Shown here piece by piece: positions 55,452 to 64,000 of a DNA stretch of 64,000 nt; within the stretch, counting starts at the first letter, position 1, and every line of letters starts with the position of its first letter. The notes below the pieces were generated by a model. That model had not been told where the DNA came from, did not search any database, and worked only from the letters and a program-made list of their open reading frames with translations. Source of the DNA: Acidobacteria bacterium UBA2161. GTDB taxonomy: Bacteria > Acidobacteriota > Vicinamibacteria > Vicinamibacterales > UBA823. The position numbers and the translations under genes are program-made. Location of the stretch: positions 8,747 through 72,746 of the forward strand of contig DCWN01000017.1 in assembly GCA_002328835.1 (NCBI GenBank). Reading direction: 5' to 3'.

Positions 55452-57089
55452 ATGAAGCGAACGATCCTACTGCTGGCGCTCCTGTCGACGGCGGCTCTGA
55501 CGGCGCAGGAACAGGCTCCCGAGAACGACTCGATCCGGCAATCGGACCTGCGGGCCGACCTGTTCTTCCTGGCGTCCGACGCGATGCAGGGACGGTTGGC
55601 CGACACGCCCGAGAACCGGTTGGCCGCAGAGTTCATCAAGTCGAGGTTCGAGCGGATGGGGCTGACGCCGGCCGGCCCGAACGGCTCTTTCTACCACCAG
55701 TACAACCTGATGACCGCATCGCTCGCCGAGGGCAACGAGTTGCTCATCGCGTCAGGCACCGGCGAATCGCAGCGGAGCCTCCGGCTGCGGCAGGACTACT
55801 ATCCGCTCAATTTCAGCGCCAGCGGACAGGCCCGAGGCGACGTCGTCTTCGCCGGTTTCGGCATCGTCTCGCCCGAGCGTGGCCACGACGACTACAGCAG
55901 TGGCTCGGTCGACGGCAAGGTCGTCGTCGTCCTCAACCACGAACCGGGCGAACGCGATCCCGAGAGCGTCTTCGACGGCCTGGTCACCTCCCACGCATCG
56001 GGCGCCATCCGGAAGGCGGTCTACGCACAGGAACACGGCGCGGCCGCGCTGCTCATCGTCACCGACGCCCACAACCATCCCGGCCCGGGCAATTTCCAGG
56101 CGCAAGCCCGGGGCACGTGGCCGGCCGAACCGCGCCGGGTGCCGCGCTACACCCTGTCGGCCTGGATGGATGAGGTCAGGATTCCCGTTGCGCAGATTTC
56201 GCCTGCCGTGGCCGAAGCGCTTGTCGGCGGCTCCGGCTACACGCTCGACGAACTGGGCGCGATGGCAGAGGCCGACGGCGGCGTCGCGCCGATCCCGTTG
56301 GTCGGTCAGCGGATCGAACTGGGCACCGCGGTCGACCGTCGAGTCGTGCCCGATCGCAACGTCGTCGGCATGGTCGAGGGCTCGGATCCCGATCTCGCCG
56401 ACGAGGTCGTCATCATCTGTGCGCACTACGACCACGATGGCGCGGACGGGACGCGCGTGTTCGCGGGAGCCGACGACGACGGATCGGGCACGGTCGCGCT
56501 GCTGGAGATCGCCGAAGCGTATGCGCGGGCGGCGGCAAACGGACAGCGGCCCCGTCGCTCGGTGCTCTTCGCGGCGTGGAACTCCGAGGAACGCGGCTTG
56601 CTCGGCGCGTGGGCCTACACCGAGGACCCGATCGTGCCGCTCGCGCGAACGGCCGCGGTCCTGAACATGGACATGGTCGGCCGGAACGAAGAGGTCCCAG
56701 TGGGTGGCGGCCGCCGGTTTCGCGGTCTGGAGCTCCAGACGGCCGAGTCGAACAACAACTCGGTCAACATCATGGGCTACACCTACAGCCCTGACCTCAG
56801 GAACGAGGTCGAGGAAGCGAACGAGCCGTACGGACTCCGGCTGAAGATGGACTACGACAACAACCCGTCGAACCTGCTGCGGCGGAGCGACCAGTGGCCG
56901 TTCCTGCAGAACCGGGTGCCGGCCTTGTTCTTCCATACGGGGCTTCACCCCGACTACCACACGCCCTACGACCGACCGGAGAAGATCAACTATCCGAAGC
57001 TCGAGACGATCGCCCGGCTGGTGCATCAGGTCAGCTGGAACCTGGCCGACAGCCCGGTCCGCCCGCGCTACGCGCCGGTAAGCCGATGA
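55452..57089 (+). CDS. Secreted M28 zinc aminopeptidase with PA domain
   Basis: 545 residues. Signal peptide (ILLLALLSTAALTAQ). N-terminal part and PA-type insert (about 120-270, VVFAGFGIVSPERGHDDY and GAAALLIVTDAHNHPG), then the M28 catalytic domain with two-zinc ligands: His in CAHYDHDG, Asp in GADDDGSG, Glu pair in NSEERG, Asp in NMDMVGRN, and His in HPDYHTPYD. Likely exported and active on peptides in the periplasm or outside. Confidence 0.92.
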   Translation: MKRTILLLALLSTAALTAQEQAPENDSIRQSDLRADLFFLASDAMQGRLADTPENRLAAEFIKSRFERMGLTPAGPNGSFYHQYNLMTASLAEGNELLIASGTGESQRSLRLRQDYYPLNFSASGQARGDVVFAGFGIVSPERGHDDYSSGSVDGKVVVVLNHEPGERDPESVFDGLVTSHASGAIRKAVYAQEHGAAALLIVTDAHNHPGPGNFQAQARGTWPAEPRRVPRYTLSAWMDEVRIPVAQISPAVAEALVGGSGYTLDELGAMAEADGGVAPIPLVGQRIELGTAVDRRVVPDRNVVGMVEGSDPDLADEVVIICAHYDHDGADGTRVFAGADDDGSGTVALLEIAEAYARAAANGQRPRRSVLFAAWNSEERGLLGAWAYTEDPIVPLARTAAVLNMDMVGRNEEVPVGGGRRFRGLELQTAESNNNSVNIMGYTYSPDLRNEVEEANEPYGLRLKMDYDNNPSNLLRRSDQWPFLQNRVPALFFHTGLHPDYHTPYDRPEKINYPKLETIARLVHQVSWNLADSPVRPRYAPVSR

Positions 57090-57147
57090 CACGATGCATC
57101 GACCCGAGGGATTTCACAACCTGCCTCGGCCGGTGTTCTAGCCACTG

Positions 57148-58614
57148 ATGACGATACGCAACGAGTTGAAGGACACGACGGACCTCGCCAACCTCGAATA
57201 CTCCGTCGAGGAAATGCGCCAGATGGGCGACGAGGTGCTGGCCCGTGCCCTCGAGCACATCGCGACCCTGGCGTCGCAGCCAGCCTGCGGCGACCTCGAC
57301 GTTGACGACTACTGCCGGACGCTCCGAGAGGTGGCGCCCGAGAACGGCACCGCCCTCGAGCCGCTGCTCGACGGGCTGTTCGATGAGTGGATCCCCAAGT
57401 CGTTCACGACCGCGGGCCCGGGCTACCTCGCCTACATTCCCGGGGGCGGGCTGTATCCGGCCGCACTGGCCGACCTCATCCAGAACACGACGAACCGGTT
57501 CACCGGCATCTGGCGCGGCGCGCCGGCCCTGGTACAGCTGGAGGTGAACGCGCTCGACTGGATCCGCGATTGGATGACCTTTCCCGAGTCGACGCGGGGC
57601 CTGTTCACGACGGGCGGTTCGATGGCCACGTTCAATGCGATCCTGTGCGCGCGCGAGCGTCACCTCGGTGCCGAGATCCGACCGGGCACCATCTACACGT
57701 CCGCCCAGGCCCATCACTCGGTCGCCAAGTCGGCAAAGCTGGCGGGGGTCATGCCCGACCGGGTTCGCCAGATCGAAGTCGACGGGCAGTACCGGATGCG
57801 GCTCGACGCGCTCCAGGCGGCGATCGACATCGATCGGCGCGCCGGCCTGAAGCCGTTCATGGTCGTCTCGTCGGCGGGCACGACGAACACCGGCGCGGTC
57901 GACCCGTTCGATGCCATTGCCGACGTGTGCGCCGACGCCGGGTTGTGGCACCACGCCGACGGCGCCTACGGCGGCTTCTTCTATATGTGTCCGGAACTGC
58001 GGCCCCTGATGCAGGGGATGCACCGGGCCGATTCGCTGACGCTCGACCCGCACAAGGGGCTCTTCCTGCCTTACGGAACCGGCGCGCTGCTCGTCCGCGA
58101 CGGCACCGTGCTGCACGAGGCGCACGCCGCCACAGGCGAGTACATGCCGGCGATGCCCGACGACTGCTACGACCCGAGCCAGCACGGGCCCGATCTCTCG
58201 CGCGGGTTTCCCGGGCTCCGGATCTGGCTGACAGTGAAGCTGTACGGCGCGGCGAAGCTCCGCGCGGCTGTCGCCGAGAAGCGCCAGCTGGCCGTGGCCG
58301 CGGCGGACGCGATCGCGCAGGTGCCGGGCGTCGTCATCGACGCGCCCCCGCAGCTCTCCCTCTTCGCGTTCCACATCGAATGGGCCGGTTCGACGACCGA
58401 GGAGCAGAACGCCGCCACGACCGAACTCATGAACCGTGTCACGGCCAGGGGCAAGGTGATGTTGACCGGCTGTACGACCGGCGGCCGCGTCATCGCACGC
58501 GTCTGCGTCCTGAGCTTCCGGACACGCCAGGCCAACATCGACGCCTGCGTCCGGCACGTCACCGAGGAAGCCGCGAAGATCCTCGCCGCCCAGCAGGCAG
58601 AAGCTCGAAGCTAG
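57148..58614 (+). CDS. PLP-dependent amino-acid decarboxylase (group II)
   Basis: 488 residues. AGPGYLAYIPGGGLYPAALADL, TTGGSMATFNAILCARE, AHHSVAKSAKLAG (stacking His), and the PLP lysine in LTLDPHKGLFLPYGTGAL. The group includes aromatic-amino-acid, glutamate and diaminobutyrate decarboxylases; the DPHKGLFLPYG form is commonest in aromatic-type bacterial members. Actual substrate is not assignable. No signal peptide. Confidence 0.88.
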   Translation: MTIRNELKDTTDLANLEYSVEEMRQMGDEVLARALEHIATLASQPACGDLDVDDYCRTLREVAPENGTALEPLLDGLFDEWIPKSFTTAGPGYLAYIPGGGLYPAALADLIQNTTNRFTGIWRGAPALVQLEVNALDWIRDWMTFPESTRGLFTTGGSMATFNAILCARERHLGAEIRPGTIYTSAQAHHSVAKSAKLAGVMPDRVRQIEVDGQYRMRLDALQAAIDIDRRAGLKPFMVVSSAGTTNTGAVDPFDAIADVCADAGLWHHADGAYGGFFYMCPELRPLMQGMHRADSLTLDPHKGLFLPYGTGALLVRDGTVLHEAHAATGEYMPAMPDDCYDPSQHGPDLSRGFPGLRIWLTVKLYGAAKLRAAVAEKRQLAVAAADAIAQVPGVVIDAPPQLSLFAFHIEWAGSTTEEQNAATTELMNRVTARGKVMLTGCTTGGRVIARVCVLSFRTRQANIDACVRHVTEEAAKILAAQQAEARS

Positions 58615-58639
58615 CCGGCCACCTCGCGTCTCTGCGACA

Positions 58640-59719
58640 TCACCCGCGCGAACCCCCGTACTTGTCCCGCAGCCGTCCCGCGGCTTCGACTTCGTTCCGC
58701 AACTTGACGAAGACCTCGTCGATGCTCACGTCGGCCGCCGAGCCGGGCGCGAATCCGCAGTCGGGGTTCAAGGTGATTCTCTCTGGCGCCAGGTGCTCGA
58801 GCGCCTTCTCGACGCGTTGCACGATCGTCTCGGGCGAGTCGATCTGTCCAGGCTGGCAACTCACGCAGCCGAGCCCGACCTCGATCCGCTCGGGCAGCTT
58901 CGCGAGAACCGACATGTCGCCGGCGCTGGGCGACGTGAACTCCATCGTGAGGTGATCGACCGTGAGCCGGCCGAGCTGTTCCATGATCGGCCCATAGCCT
59001 CCGCGGTGCTCCGCCTCGCCGCGTGCCCGCGCGCCGGCCCGGCGACAGAGGTGCACGGCCACCGTGACGCCGTCGATGCCGGCGACGACCTGGTTGTCCA
59101 TGTCGACGGCGAAGTCGGCAGCGCGCTCGGGATCGTCGTACTGGGCCCGCACCTCGGGATCGACGAACAGGCAGAGATGCGGATCGTCGATCTGAATGAT
59201 CGACACGCCCTGGTCGCGCAACAACTCGACTTCGCGCCGCAAGATCGGCACGCAGGCCCGGACGAACGCGTCGCGTGTCGAATAGGCGCGCGCGGATCGC
59301 TCGGGGTCCCACATGCGCTCGCCCAGCAGCGCCGGCGCGGGCAGGGTGGCCTTGAGCCGCCGGTCGGTCAGGGTCTTGAGAAACGCAATCTCCTTGGCGA
59401 TGAAGCCCGGCTGTTTCGGGGAGAGTTCGTCGACGACGATCGTCCAGGGGCGTCCATCAGCGGGATTCGTGCTCAACTCGAACCCGTGCGCCAACTCGGC
59501 AATGACGCCGATGTACGACTTGCGCCACCATTCGCCGTCCGAGAGCACGTCGAGGCCCGCCGCTTCCTGCAACGCCACCACGTAGTGAATCGCCGAACCC
59601 ATGAACCGCTCGTAGTCTTCGGGCGAATACGGACGGTCCCCCGCGATCAGATCCTTGACGAACGTCGGGCGCGGCATCGAGCCGATGATCGACGCTGGAA
59701 ACAAGACCCCCTCGCTCAT
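58640..59719 (-). CDS. Core-MetE methyltransferase (no N-terminal folate domain)
   Basis: 359 residues from ATG 59719 with GGAGG four bases upstream. Equivalent to the C-terminal, zinc-binding half of cobalamin-independent methionine synthase: IIGSMPRP start, IQIDDP, zinc ligands His and Cys in VHLCRRAG, Glu in LTMEFTSP, and Cys in LNPDCGFAPG. Such stand-alone cores lack the folate-binding half and use other methyl donors, or act on thiols other than homocysteine. Third gene of an operon with an OPA transporter and a nucleotidyltransferase, 13 bases after the latter. Confidence 0.88.
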   Translation of the reverse strand: MSEGVLFPASIIGSMPRPTFVKDLIAGDRPYSPEDYERFMGSAIHYVVALQEAAGLDVLSDGEWWRKSYIGVIAELAHGFELSTNPADGRPWTIVVDELSPKQPGFIAKEIAFLKTLTDRRLKATLPAPALLGERMWDPERSARAYSTRDAFVRACVPILRREVELLRDQGVSIIQIDDPHLCLFVDPEVRAQYDDPERAADFAVDMDNQVVAGIDGVTVAVHLCRRAGARARGEAEHRGGYGPIMEQLGRLTVDHLTMEFTSPSAGDMSVLAKLPERIEVGLGCVSCQPGQIDSPETIVQRVEKALEHLAPERITLNPDCGFAPGSAADVSIDEVFVKLRNEVEAAGRLRDKYGGSRG

Positions 59720-59732
59720 CACCCCTCCCCCG

Positions 59733-60500
59733 TCACCGGTCGCGATGACGGCTCGTCCAGTACTGCCGCGCGTACTCGAAGTCCTGTTGCGTGTCGATTT
59801 CTATGTATCCACCCGGTGTCTCCACGTACGCCATCCGTTCGCCCGCCTCGATCATCTCCTGGAACAGATGGATCTTGTAGGCCTTCTCGAACGCGGGCGC
59901 CTCGCGCCACGGTTTGCCGGCGTGTGCGTCGCGGCAGCGATGGTAGTGCCGGCGCAGCCGCGCAGCACCGGCCTTCGAGAACTTGGCCACGCCGATGTAT
60001 TCGCCGTAGGTGTCCGACTCGGCAATCTCGCGGTGAATGCGCGTGATCGCGCCGTCGGCGATTGTGACTTTCTCGGCGTCACCCGGGGGGTGTTCCGTGC
60101 GGTGCCCGTAGCGCGCCTTCCACTCGGTATCCACCGCCAGCGCCATCTCCTCGTCGCTCGCCACGAGTCGCGCGACGATTCGCTGGCTGAACAGGATGTC
60201 GCTGTAGCAGCAGATGAATGCGTCATCCATCAGATCCTCCGCATGAAACAACGACGCAAGGATATTGTTGGTCTTCCAGTCCAGGTTGTCGCGGAACGTG
60301 AACTCGGGGTAGGCGGCCCGGACGCGCGCGATGCGATAGCCCCCGATGAAGCAGACGTCGGTGAGCCCGTGCGCGCGAAACGCGTCCAGGCACCAGTCGA
60401 GGATCCGTTTCCCGTCGACTTCCGCGAAGCACTTCGGCGCATCCGCGGTGGTCGGCATCAACCGCGCGCCGCGGCCCGCTCCGATGATGATGATCCGCAT
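59733..60500 (-). CDS. Nucleotidyltransferase (LicC/sugar-phosphate type)
   Basis: 255 residues. Rossmann-like NTP-transferase start IIIIGAGRGARLMPTTADAPKC with the GxGxR loop and Lys, ILDWCLDAFRAHG, metal Asp in CYSDILFS, and EYIGVAKFSKAG. Closest in feel to choline-phosphate or aminoethylphosphonate cytidylyltransferases; sugar-1-phosphate members are possible. It follows the OPA transporter by 12 bases, which suggests the imported phosphate or phosphonate ester is its substrate (inference). Confidence 0.82.
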   Translation of the reverse strand: MRIIIIGAGRGARLMPTTADAPKCFAEVDGKRILDWCLDAFRAHGLTDVCFIGGYRIARVRAAYPEFTFRDNLDWKTNNILASLFHAEDLMDDAFICCYSDILFSQRIVARLVASDEEMALAVDTEWKARYGHRTEHPPGDAEKVTIADGAITRIHREIAESDTYGEYIGVAKFSKAGAARLRRHYHRCRDAHAGKPWREAPAFEKAYKIHLFQEMIEAGERMAYVETPGGYIEIDTQQDFEYARQYWTSRHRDR

Positions 60501-60512
60501 GGTCCGGGCCGG

Positions 60513-61790
60513 TCAGCGCTCCGAACGGCGGTTCCACAGCAGGCCGGCGGCGATCGCTGCGACGAACGCGCATGCCGCCCACGCGTAGATCGCCACTTCC
60601 CAGCCGTACCGCACGTACAGATAGCCGGTCATCACGTCGCCGGCCAGGGCTGCGCCGATGTAGCCCATGAAGTTGACGAATCCGGCGGCGGCGGCCGAGG
60701 TGCCTCGCCGCGCGAGGTCGGCCGGGGCCGTGCCCACGAGCAAGACCTGCGGACCGAACGTGCAGAAACCAATCAACACCAGCATGACCACCGTCCCGGT
60801 CACACTCGTCCGGACCATCGCGTCGTAGAACAGCGTCATCACGCCCAGGAGCACGAGCAAGACGCAGATCACCGGGGCGCGCCGGTTGTCGAAGAAGCGG
60901 TCGGTCGCCCAGCCCGAGAGATACACGCCGGCCACGGCCCCGGCCGGCAGCACCGCCAGCTGCAGTGCCGACGCGCCGAGGCCGGTCTCCTGGACCTCAC
61001 TCAGGTGCGCGAGGCCCCAGTCGGAATAGCCGTAGCGGCATGCGTTCAGCAGTCCGAGCGAGACACCCAGGAGCCACAACGCCGGGTTCGTGACCGTCAC
61101 GCGGAAGATCTCGGAGAACGGGGTGGCGGAGGCGTTCGCCGCGGTGGCGACGGCCGCGGTTCGCGCGGCGGCGACATCGTCCGGATGCTCCTTCAGGAAC
61201 AGGAACATGACGATCGAGCACGCCGCCAGCACGCCGGCCGGCACGAACATCGCACCTCGCCATCCCCACAGCTCGGCTGAATACCCCGCCAGGATGACGG
61301 CCAGCGCCGCCATGACCTGATAGCCGGTTCCGACGATGCCGATCACCTTGCCGCGCCGTGTGACCGGGATCCAGTTGGCCATCACGCGCACGCACGGCGT
61401 CCACCCCAGCGACTGGCAGTACCCGTTCATCGCCCAGACGAACAGCAGGAAGTACGCCGCAGTCCCCGCGCCGAAGGCGACGCACAAGGCGGCGGAGCCG
61501 AGCATGCCCACGGCCAGCATCTTGCGGGCAGGCAGCCGCTCGGACAGCTGGCCATTGAGCAGCTGGCCGACCGCGTAGGTGATCTTGAGCGACCCGAGGA
61601 TCCAGCCGACCGTCTCCGGGCCGATTCCGAGCCCGCCGTCCGCCACCGCCGCCGTGAGACCCGGGATCGTCGCGGAGATGTTGACCCGGCCGAAGTAGAA
61701 CGCGCCGTAGGTCAGCCACAGCGTCCAGATGACGGTCGACTCGCCGGTGCGGGGCCGAGTCGAATCGTCGGGGAAGCGGTGTGGGTTCAC
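60513..61790 (-). CDS. OPA-family organophosphate transporter (GlpT/UhpT-like MFS)
   Basis: 425 residues from GTG 61790; twelve spans. WLTYGAFYFGRVNISATIPGL at the N-terminus matches the family YxxYYxxRxxxS start; then YAVGQLLNGQLSERLPARKM, GWTPCVRVMANW (as in the QGxGWPP region of GlpT), and RRGTSAAAAGFVNFMGYIGA. The family exchanges organophosphates for phosphate. First gene of the transporter - nucleotidyltransferase - core-MetE operon. Confidence 0.87.
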   Translation of the reverse strand: MNPHRFPDDSTRPRTGESTVIWTLWLTYGAFYFGRVNISATIPGLTAAVADGGLGIGPETVGWILGSLKITYAVGQLLNGQLSERLPARKMLAVGMLGSAALCVAFGAGTAAYFLLFVWAMNGYCQSLGWTPCVRVMANWIPVTRRGKVIGIVGTGYQVMAALAVILAGYSAELWGWRGAMFVPAGVLAACSIVMFLFLKEHPDDVAAARTAAVATAANASATPFSEIFRVTVTNPALWLLGVSLGLLNACRYGYSDWGLAHLSEVQETGLGASALQLAVLPAGAVAGVYLSGWATDRFFDNRRAPVICVLLVLLGVMTLFYDAMVRTSVTGTVVMLVLIGFCTFGPQVLLVGTAPADLARRGTSAAAAGFVNFMGYIGAALAGDVMTGYLYVRYGWEVAIYAWAACAFVAAIAAGLLWNRRSER

Positions 61791-61886
61791 GTCTGCGTCT
61801 CGAGGAACGGTAGTTTCGCAGCGCCGCGAGGCGAGGCTGTCACGGAAATGGTCGCGCCATGCTACTCCGAACGGCGTGTACTTCGG

Positions 61887-62660
61887 CTATTTCCGCTGCG
61901 AGAACCGCAGGCCGGCCCATGCGTCGTCGATCTTCGCGATCTTGAAATCGACAAGGCCAGAGGCGAGGCCAACCTTACGAACCTCGACCTGCGTGACGTC
62001 GGTCGCGATGCCGGTGCCCTGTTTCGGCCAGACGATCCAGAGGCCGCCGCCGCCGGCGAACTTCCCCATCCGTTTGATCTCACGCCGCAGGACCGATTGA
62101 CGCTTGACGAACCACAGCGTCAGGTCGCGCTTCGCACGGGAATCGACGACCCTCGCGTCTTTGGGCAACGGTCCGAGCGTCGCCGCGAACGCCTTCGGTG
62201 CCCCAACGAGCGCGACGCGACCGCCTGGCTTCAACCCGAGCTTCTTCGGCAGCGGCGTCCCGGCGTAACCGGCCATCGCCGAGGACGGCACGACCGGATC
62301 CTTCGGCGGGTTCGCGATGGCGTTGCGGATCGCTCCCCGGACCCGGCTCCACGGCGTGAACGTCGCATCGGGCAACGATTGCTGGACGCGCGCAACCTTC
62401 TCGGGCAAGCCATCCACGAACACAATTGCCACACAACGCGTCGACGTCGCCTGCCGGACCGCCAGGCCGAGATCCCGCCCCTGCATCGGCTGGCGGGTCA
62501 GGTCGATCACGATCGCGTCGGGCGGGCGGCGGCGCAGCGCCGTCATCGACAGCGGCCCCTCGAACCGCGACGCGTCGACCGTGTGGCCGGCGCGTCTGAG
62601 GAAGATGGCCTGGCGCTTCGCCTCAGCGGGCGTCCAGTGGATCAGTCTCAGGCGCGCCAT
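61887..62660 (-). CDS. Receiver-like :: DUF3052 protein
   Basis: 257 residues from ATG 62660. N-terminal half is receiver-like (RLIHWTPAEAKRQAIFLRRAG, AIVIDLTRQPMQGRDLG, CVAIVFVDG); the Asp in VIDLTRQ could be the phosphorylation position, unproven. C-terminal half is DUF3052: AGYAGTPLPKKLGLKPGGRVAL, KRDLTLWFVKR, GGGLWIVWPKQ, FKIAKIDDAWAGLRF. Its first 38 bases overlap the end of the hydrolase gene. The 96 bases after it, to the OPA gene, show nothing clear. Confidence 0.78.
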   Translation of the reverse strand: MARLRLIHWTPAEAKRQAIFLRRAGHTVDASRFEGPLSMTALRRRPPDAIVIDLTRQPMQGRDLGLAVRQATSTRCVAIVFVDGLPEKVARVQQSLPDATFTPWSRVRGAIRNAIANPPKDPVVPSSAMAGYAGTPLPKKLGLKPGGRVALVGAPKAFAATLGPLPKDARVVDSRAKRDLTLWFVKRQSVLRREIKRMGKFAGGGGLWIVWPKQGTGIATDVTQVEVRKVGLASGLVDFKIAKIDDAWAGLRFSQRK

Positions 62661-63588
62661 CGGTCGACTCGGAGACGGGAACCGGCGCGGGCAGGTGCCG
62701 ATCGTAGAAGCCGACGACGCGTCGCTCGAACTCCTCCGGCCGCTCGTCGAAGAACGCGACGTGTTCGAGGTCGGGATCGAACCAGAGCTCCTTCGGCTCC
62801 CGCGCGGCGTCGTACAGCAGCCGTCCGCTCTCGGGTGTGACGACGACGTCGGCGCCGCCCTGCAGGAACAGGATGGGACGTGGGCTGACATCGTCGACCC
62901 ACTGCGTGAAATCGAAGTCGTCCAGGTACATGCCCCGGTCGCGCCCGACCCAGAAGATGATCATCGGCGCGAACGGAAACGGCGGTAGGCCGGCGAAGTA
63001 GCGGATGCTGGTCTCTATCGTGCTGCGCATGGACGCGAACGCGCTATGGGCGACGACCGCCTTGATCGCCGGCGATTGCGCAGCCGCCTGAATGACGAGC
63101 GATCCCCCCAAGGAGTTGCCGAAGATTCCGATCCGCTCCGGATCGACGCCATCGGCGCGCTGCGCGAAGTCGATCCACGCCGCGAGATCCTGCATCTCCT
63201 CGCGGCCGAACGTGATCAGCTCGCCGCCGTTGACGTCGTGCGCCCGGATCGACGACAGCAGGACGCCGTAGCCGTGTTCGGCCAGGAGCGCGGCGATCCC
63301 GAGCAGATCAATCGAGCGGTTCACCTTGTATCCGTGCTGGAGAATCAGCGCGGCGCCATTCTCGGACGGCGTCCACCAGCCGGCCAGATCGATGCCGTCG
63401 GCGGATGTGACGGTCACATCGCGGTAGTCCATGCCGACGTTGGCGGGCGTTTCCACGATCGGCCGCCGAGTGTCGATCGGGCTCGTCACCAGCCGCTCCG
63501 CCTCGCCGCGCGCGAACCAGGCCATCCCGACGAAGATCAGCAGCACGAGAACGCCGAGGCCGACCGCGGCCCTGAGTGGTCTGGACAC
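62623..63588 (-). CDS. Membrane-anchored alpha/beta hydrolase
   Basis: 321 residues from GTG 63588. N-terminal anchor (AVGLGVLVLLIFVGMAWFA), then an alpha/beta hydrolase of the BEM46/dienelactone type. Oxyanion region ALILQHGY, nucleophile Ser in IFGNSLGGSL, Asp in GGADVVVTPES, His in DLEHVAFFD. Likely a periplasm-facing esterase or peptidase; substrate unknown. It lies 34 bases after the methyltransferase at the window edge and overlaps the DUF3052 gene. Confidence 0.85.
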   Translation of the reverse strand: MSRPLRAAVGLGVLVLLIFVGMAWFARGEAERLVTSPIDTRRPIVETPANVGMDYRDVTVTSADGIDLAGWWTPSENGAALILQHGYKVNRSIDLLGIAALLAEHGYGVLLSSIRAHDVNGGELITFGREEMQDLAAWIDFAQRADGVDPERIGIFGNSLGGSLVIQAAAQSPAIKAVVAHSAFASMRSTIETSIRYFAGLPPFPFAPMIIFWVGRDRGMYLDDFDFTQWVDDVSPRPILFLQGGADVVVTPESGRLLYDAAREPKELWFDPDLEHVAFFDERPEEFERRVVGFYDRHLPAPVPVSESTDGAPETDPLDAR

Positions 63589-63622
63589 TGGTCAGGTCGA
63601 TTGTCGATCAGTTCACGGTGCC

Positions 63623-64000
63623 CTACGCATCTTTCAGCGCCTTGATACGCAGGCGGACGTAGTCGGCCGTCCAGCTGCCGTCGGCTCGCTGTAGGGTCGG
63701 CCGGACAGCGTCGCGCACTTCGTCAAGGATGGCGGCCCGGTCGGCCTCGGCCACCGCCGCGAGGAACGGCTGCGCGAAGAGCGCCAGCCAGTCGCGAATG
63801 TCACCCGCGAGCGGCGTCGGGCGGTCAAAGAGTTCGGCCGACTTCACGCTGAATCCGGCAGTTTCGAGGCGCCGCGTGTAGTCGGCAACGTCGGGGAAGT
63901 GCCACGGATCGACGGCGCGGCCGTCGACGCCGCGCCGGTCGAGGGCGGCGACCAACGCGGAACGGATGACGTCGATGTTCCCCTTACCGCCGAACTCCGC
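63623..64000 (-). CDS. Class I SAM-dependent methyltransferase, C-terminal part only
   Basis: Runs in from beyond 64000; 125 C-terminal residues visible. EFGGKGNIDVIRSAL at the window edge and FPDVADYTRRLETAGF followed by LFDRPTPLAGDIRDWL match the end of methyltransferases related to trans-aconitate 2-methyltransferase and ubiquinone-type enzymes. The SAM-binding half is outside the window. Ends LRIKALKDA. Confidence 0.85.
   Translation of the reverse strand, partial: AEFGGKGNIDVIRSALVAALDRRGVDGRAVDPWHFPDVADYTRRLETAGFSVKSAELFDRPTPLAGDIRDWLALFAQPFLAAVAEADRAAILDEVRDAVRPTLQRADGSWTADYVRLRIKALKDA

Noticed and set aside
59733..60500. Possible IspD or GlmU identity for the nucleotidyltransferase
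   Set aside because: Lacks the IspD pattern and any acetyltransferase repeats; length and motifs fit the LicC-like group.

Overview
The window is a GC-rich, densely coded bacterial chromosome segment from a Gram-negative cell. It has two TonB-dependent outer-membrane receptors, an outer-membrane barrel protein and several secreted or lipidated proteins. Futalosine-pathway menaquinone genes, a DUF5916-type barrel, CarboxypepD_reg-headed TonB receptors and a bacterial deoxyhypusine-synthase-like protein fit an aerobic Acidobacteriota (Vicinamibacteria-like) organism. That placement is inference. I see no rRNA, tRNA, CRISPR array, prophage or insertion sequence.

Layout. 1-3 kb: Fe/Mn superoxide dismutase (cut by the window edge), nadA behind a long palindrome, and mqnE. 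3.0-9.1 kb: a cobalamin riboswitch followed by a tightly overlapping B12-uptake operon (TonB receptor, btuD, btuC, btuF) that ends in a DUF71/Dph6-like ATP pyrophosphatase. 9.1-12.1 kb: mqnD, a small membrane protein and otsA. 12.3-18.4 kb (minus strand): an iscR-iscS-iscU-iscA block downstream of a cysM(rhodanese) - JAMM protease - (ubiquitin-like::E1::rhodanese) block. These are two transcription units with related GAC-N7-GTC operators, and together they look like one Fe-S-controlled sulfur economy. 18.5-28.5 kb: a second, haem-type TonB receptor, rmuC, hom, a CoA-transferase, two hypotheticals, queD/queC and a deoxyhypusine-synthase-like gene. 28.7-33.9 kb: a sigma54 activator next to an HD-GYP/GAF/GGDEF protein, then a BON lipoprotein and fabI.

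34.8-43.8 kb: an arginine divergon. argR, argG and argH lie on the minus strand (argG and argH overlap); argC-B-D-A-J-F on the plus strand is coupled by short overlaps. A strong promoter and an ARG-box-like palindrome lie between the two arms. 43.9-58.6 kb: scattered metabolic and secreted-protein genes (alanine symporter, sulfurtransferase lipoprotein, DUF5916 protein, a swivel-first aconitase-family enzyme, amidase lipoprotein, D-cysteine desulfhydrase-like enzyme, M28 peptidase, PLP decarboxylase). This stretch includes a scar where the 3' ends of an AhpD-like gene and a sulfatase gene abut near 46.0 kb. 58.6-64 kb (minus strand): a compact OPA transporter - nucleotidyltransferase - core-MetE operon, preceded by a receiver-like::DUF3052 protein, an alpha/beta hydrolase and the 3' end of a methyltransferase.

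The most interesting locus is 14.9-18.4 kb. A sulfur-carrier ubiquitin-like domain is fused in front of its own E1 and rhodanese, so its diglycine is internal. It sits beside a JAMM protease that could free it and a CysM that carries its own rhodanese domain.
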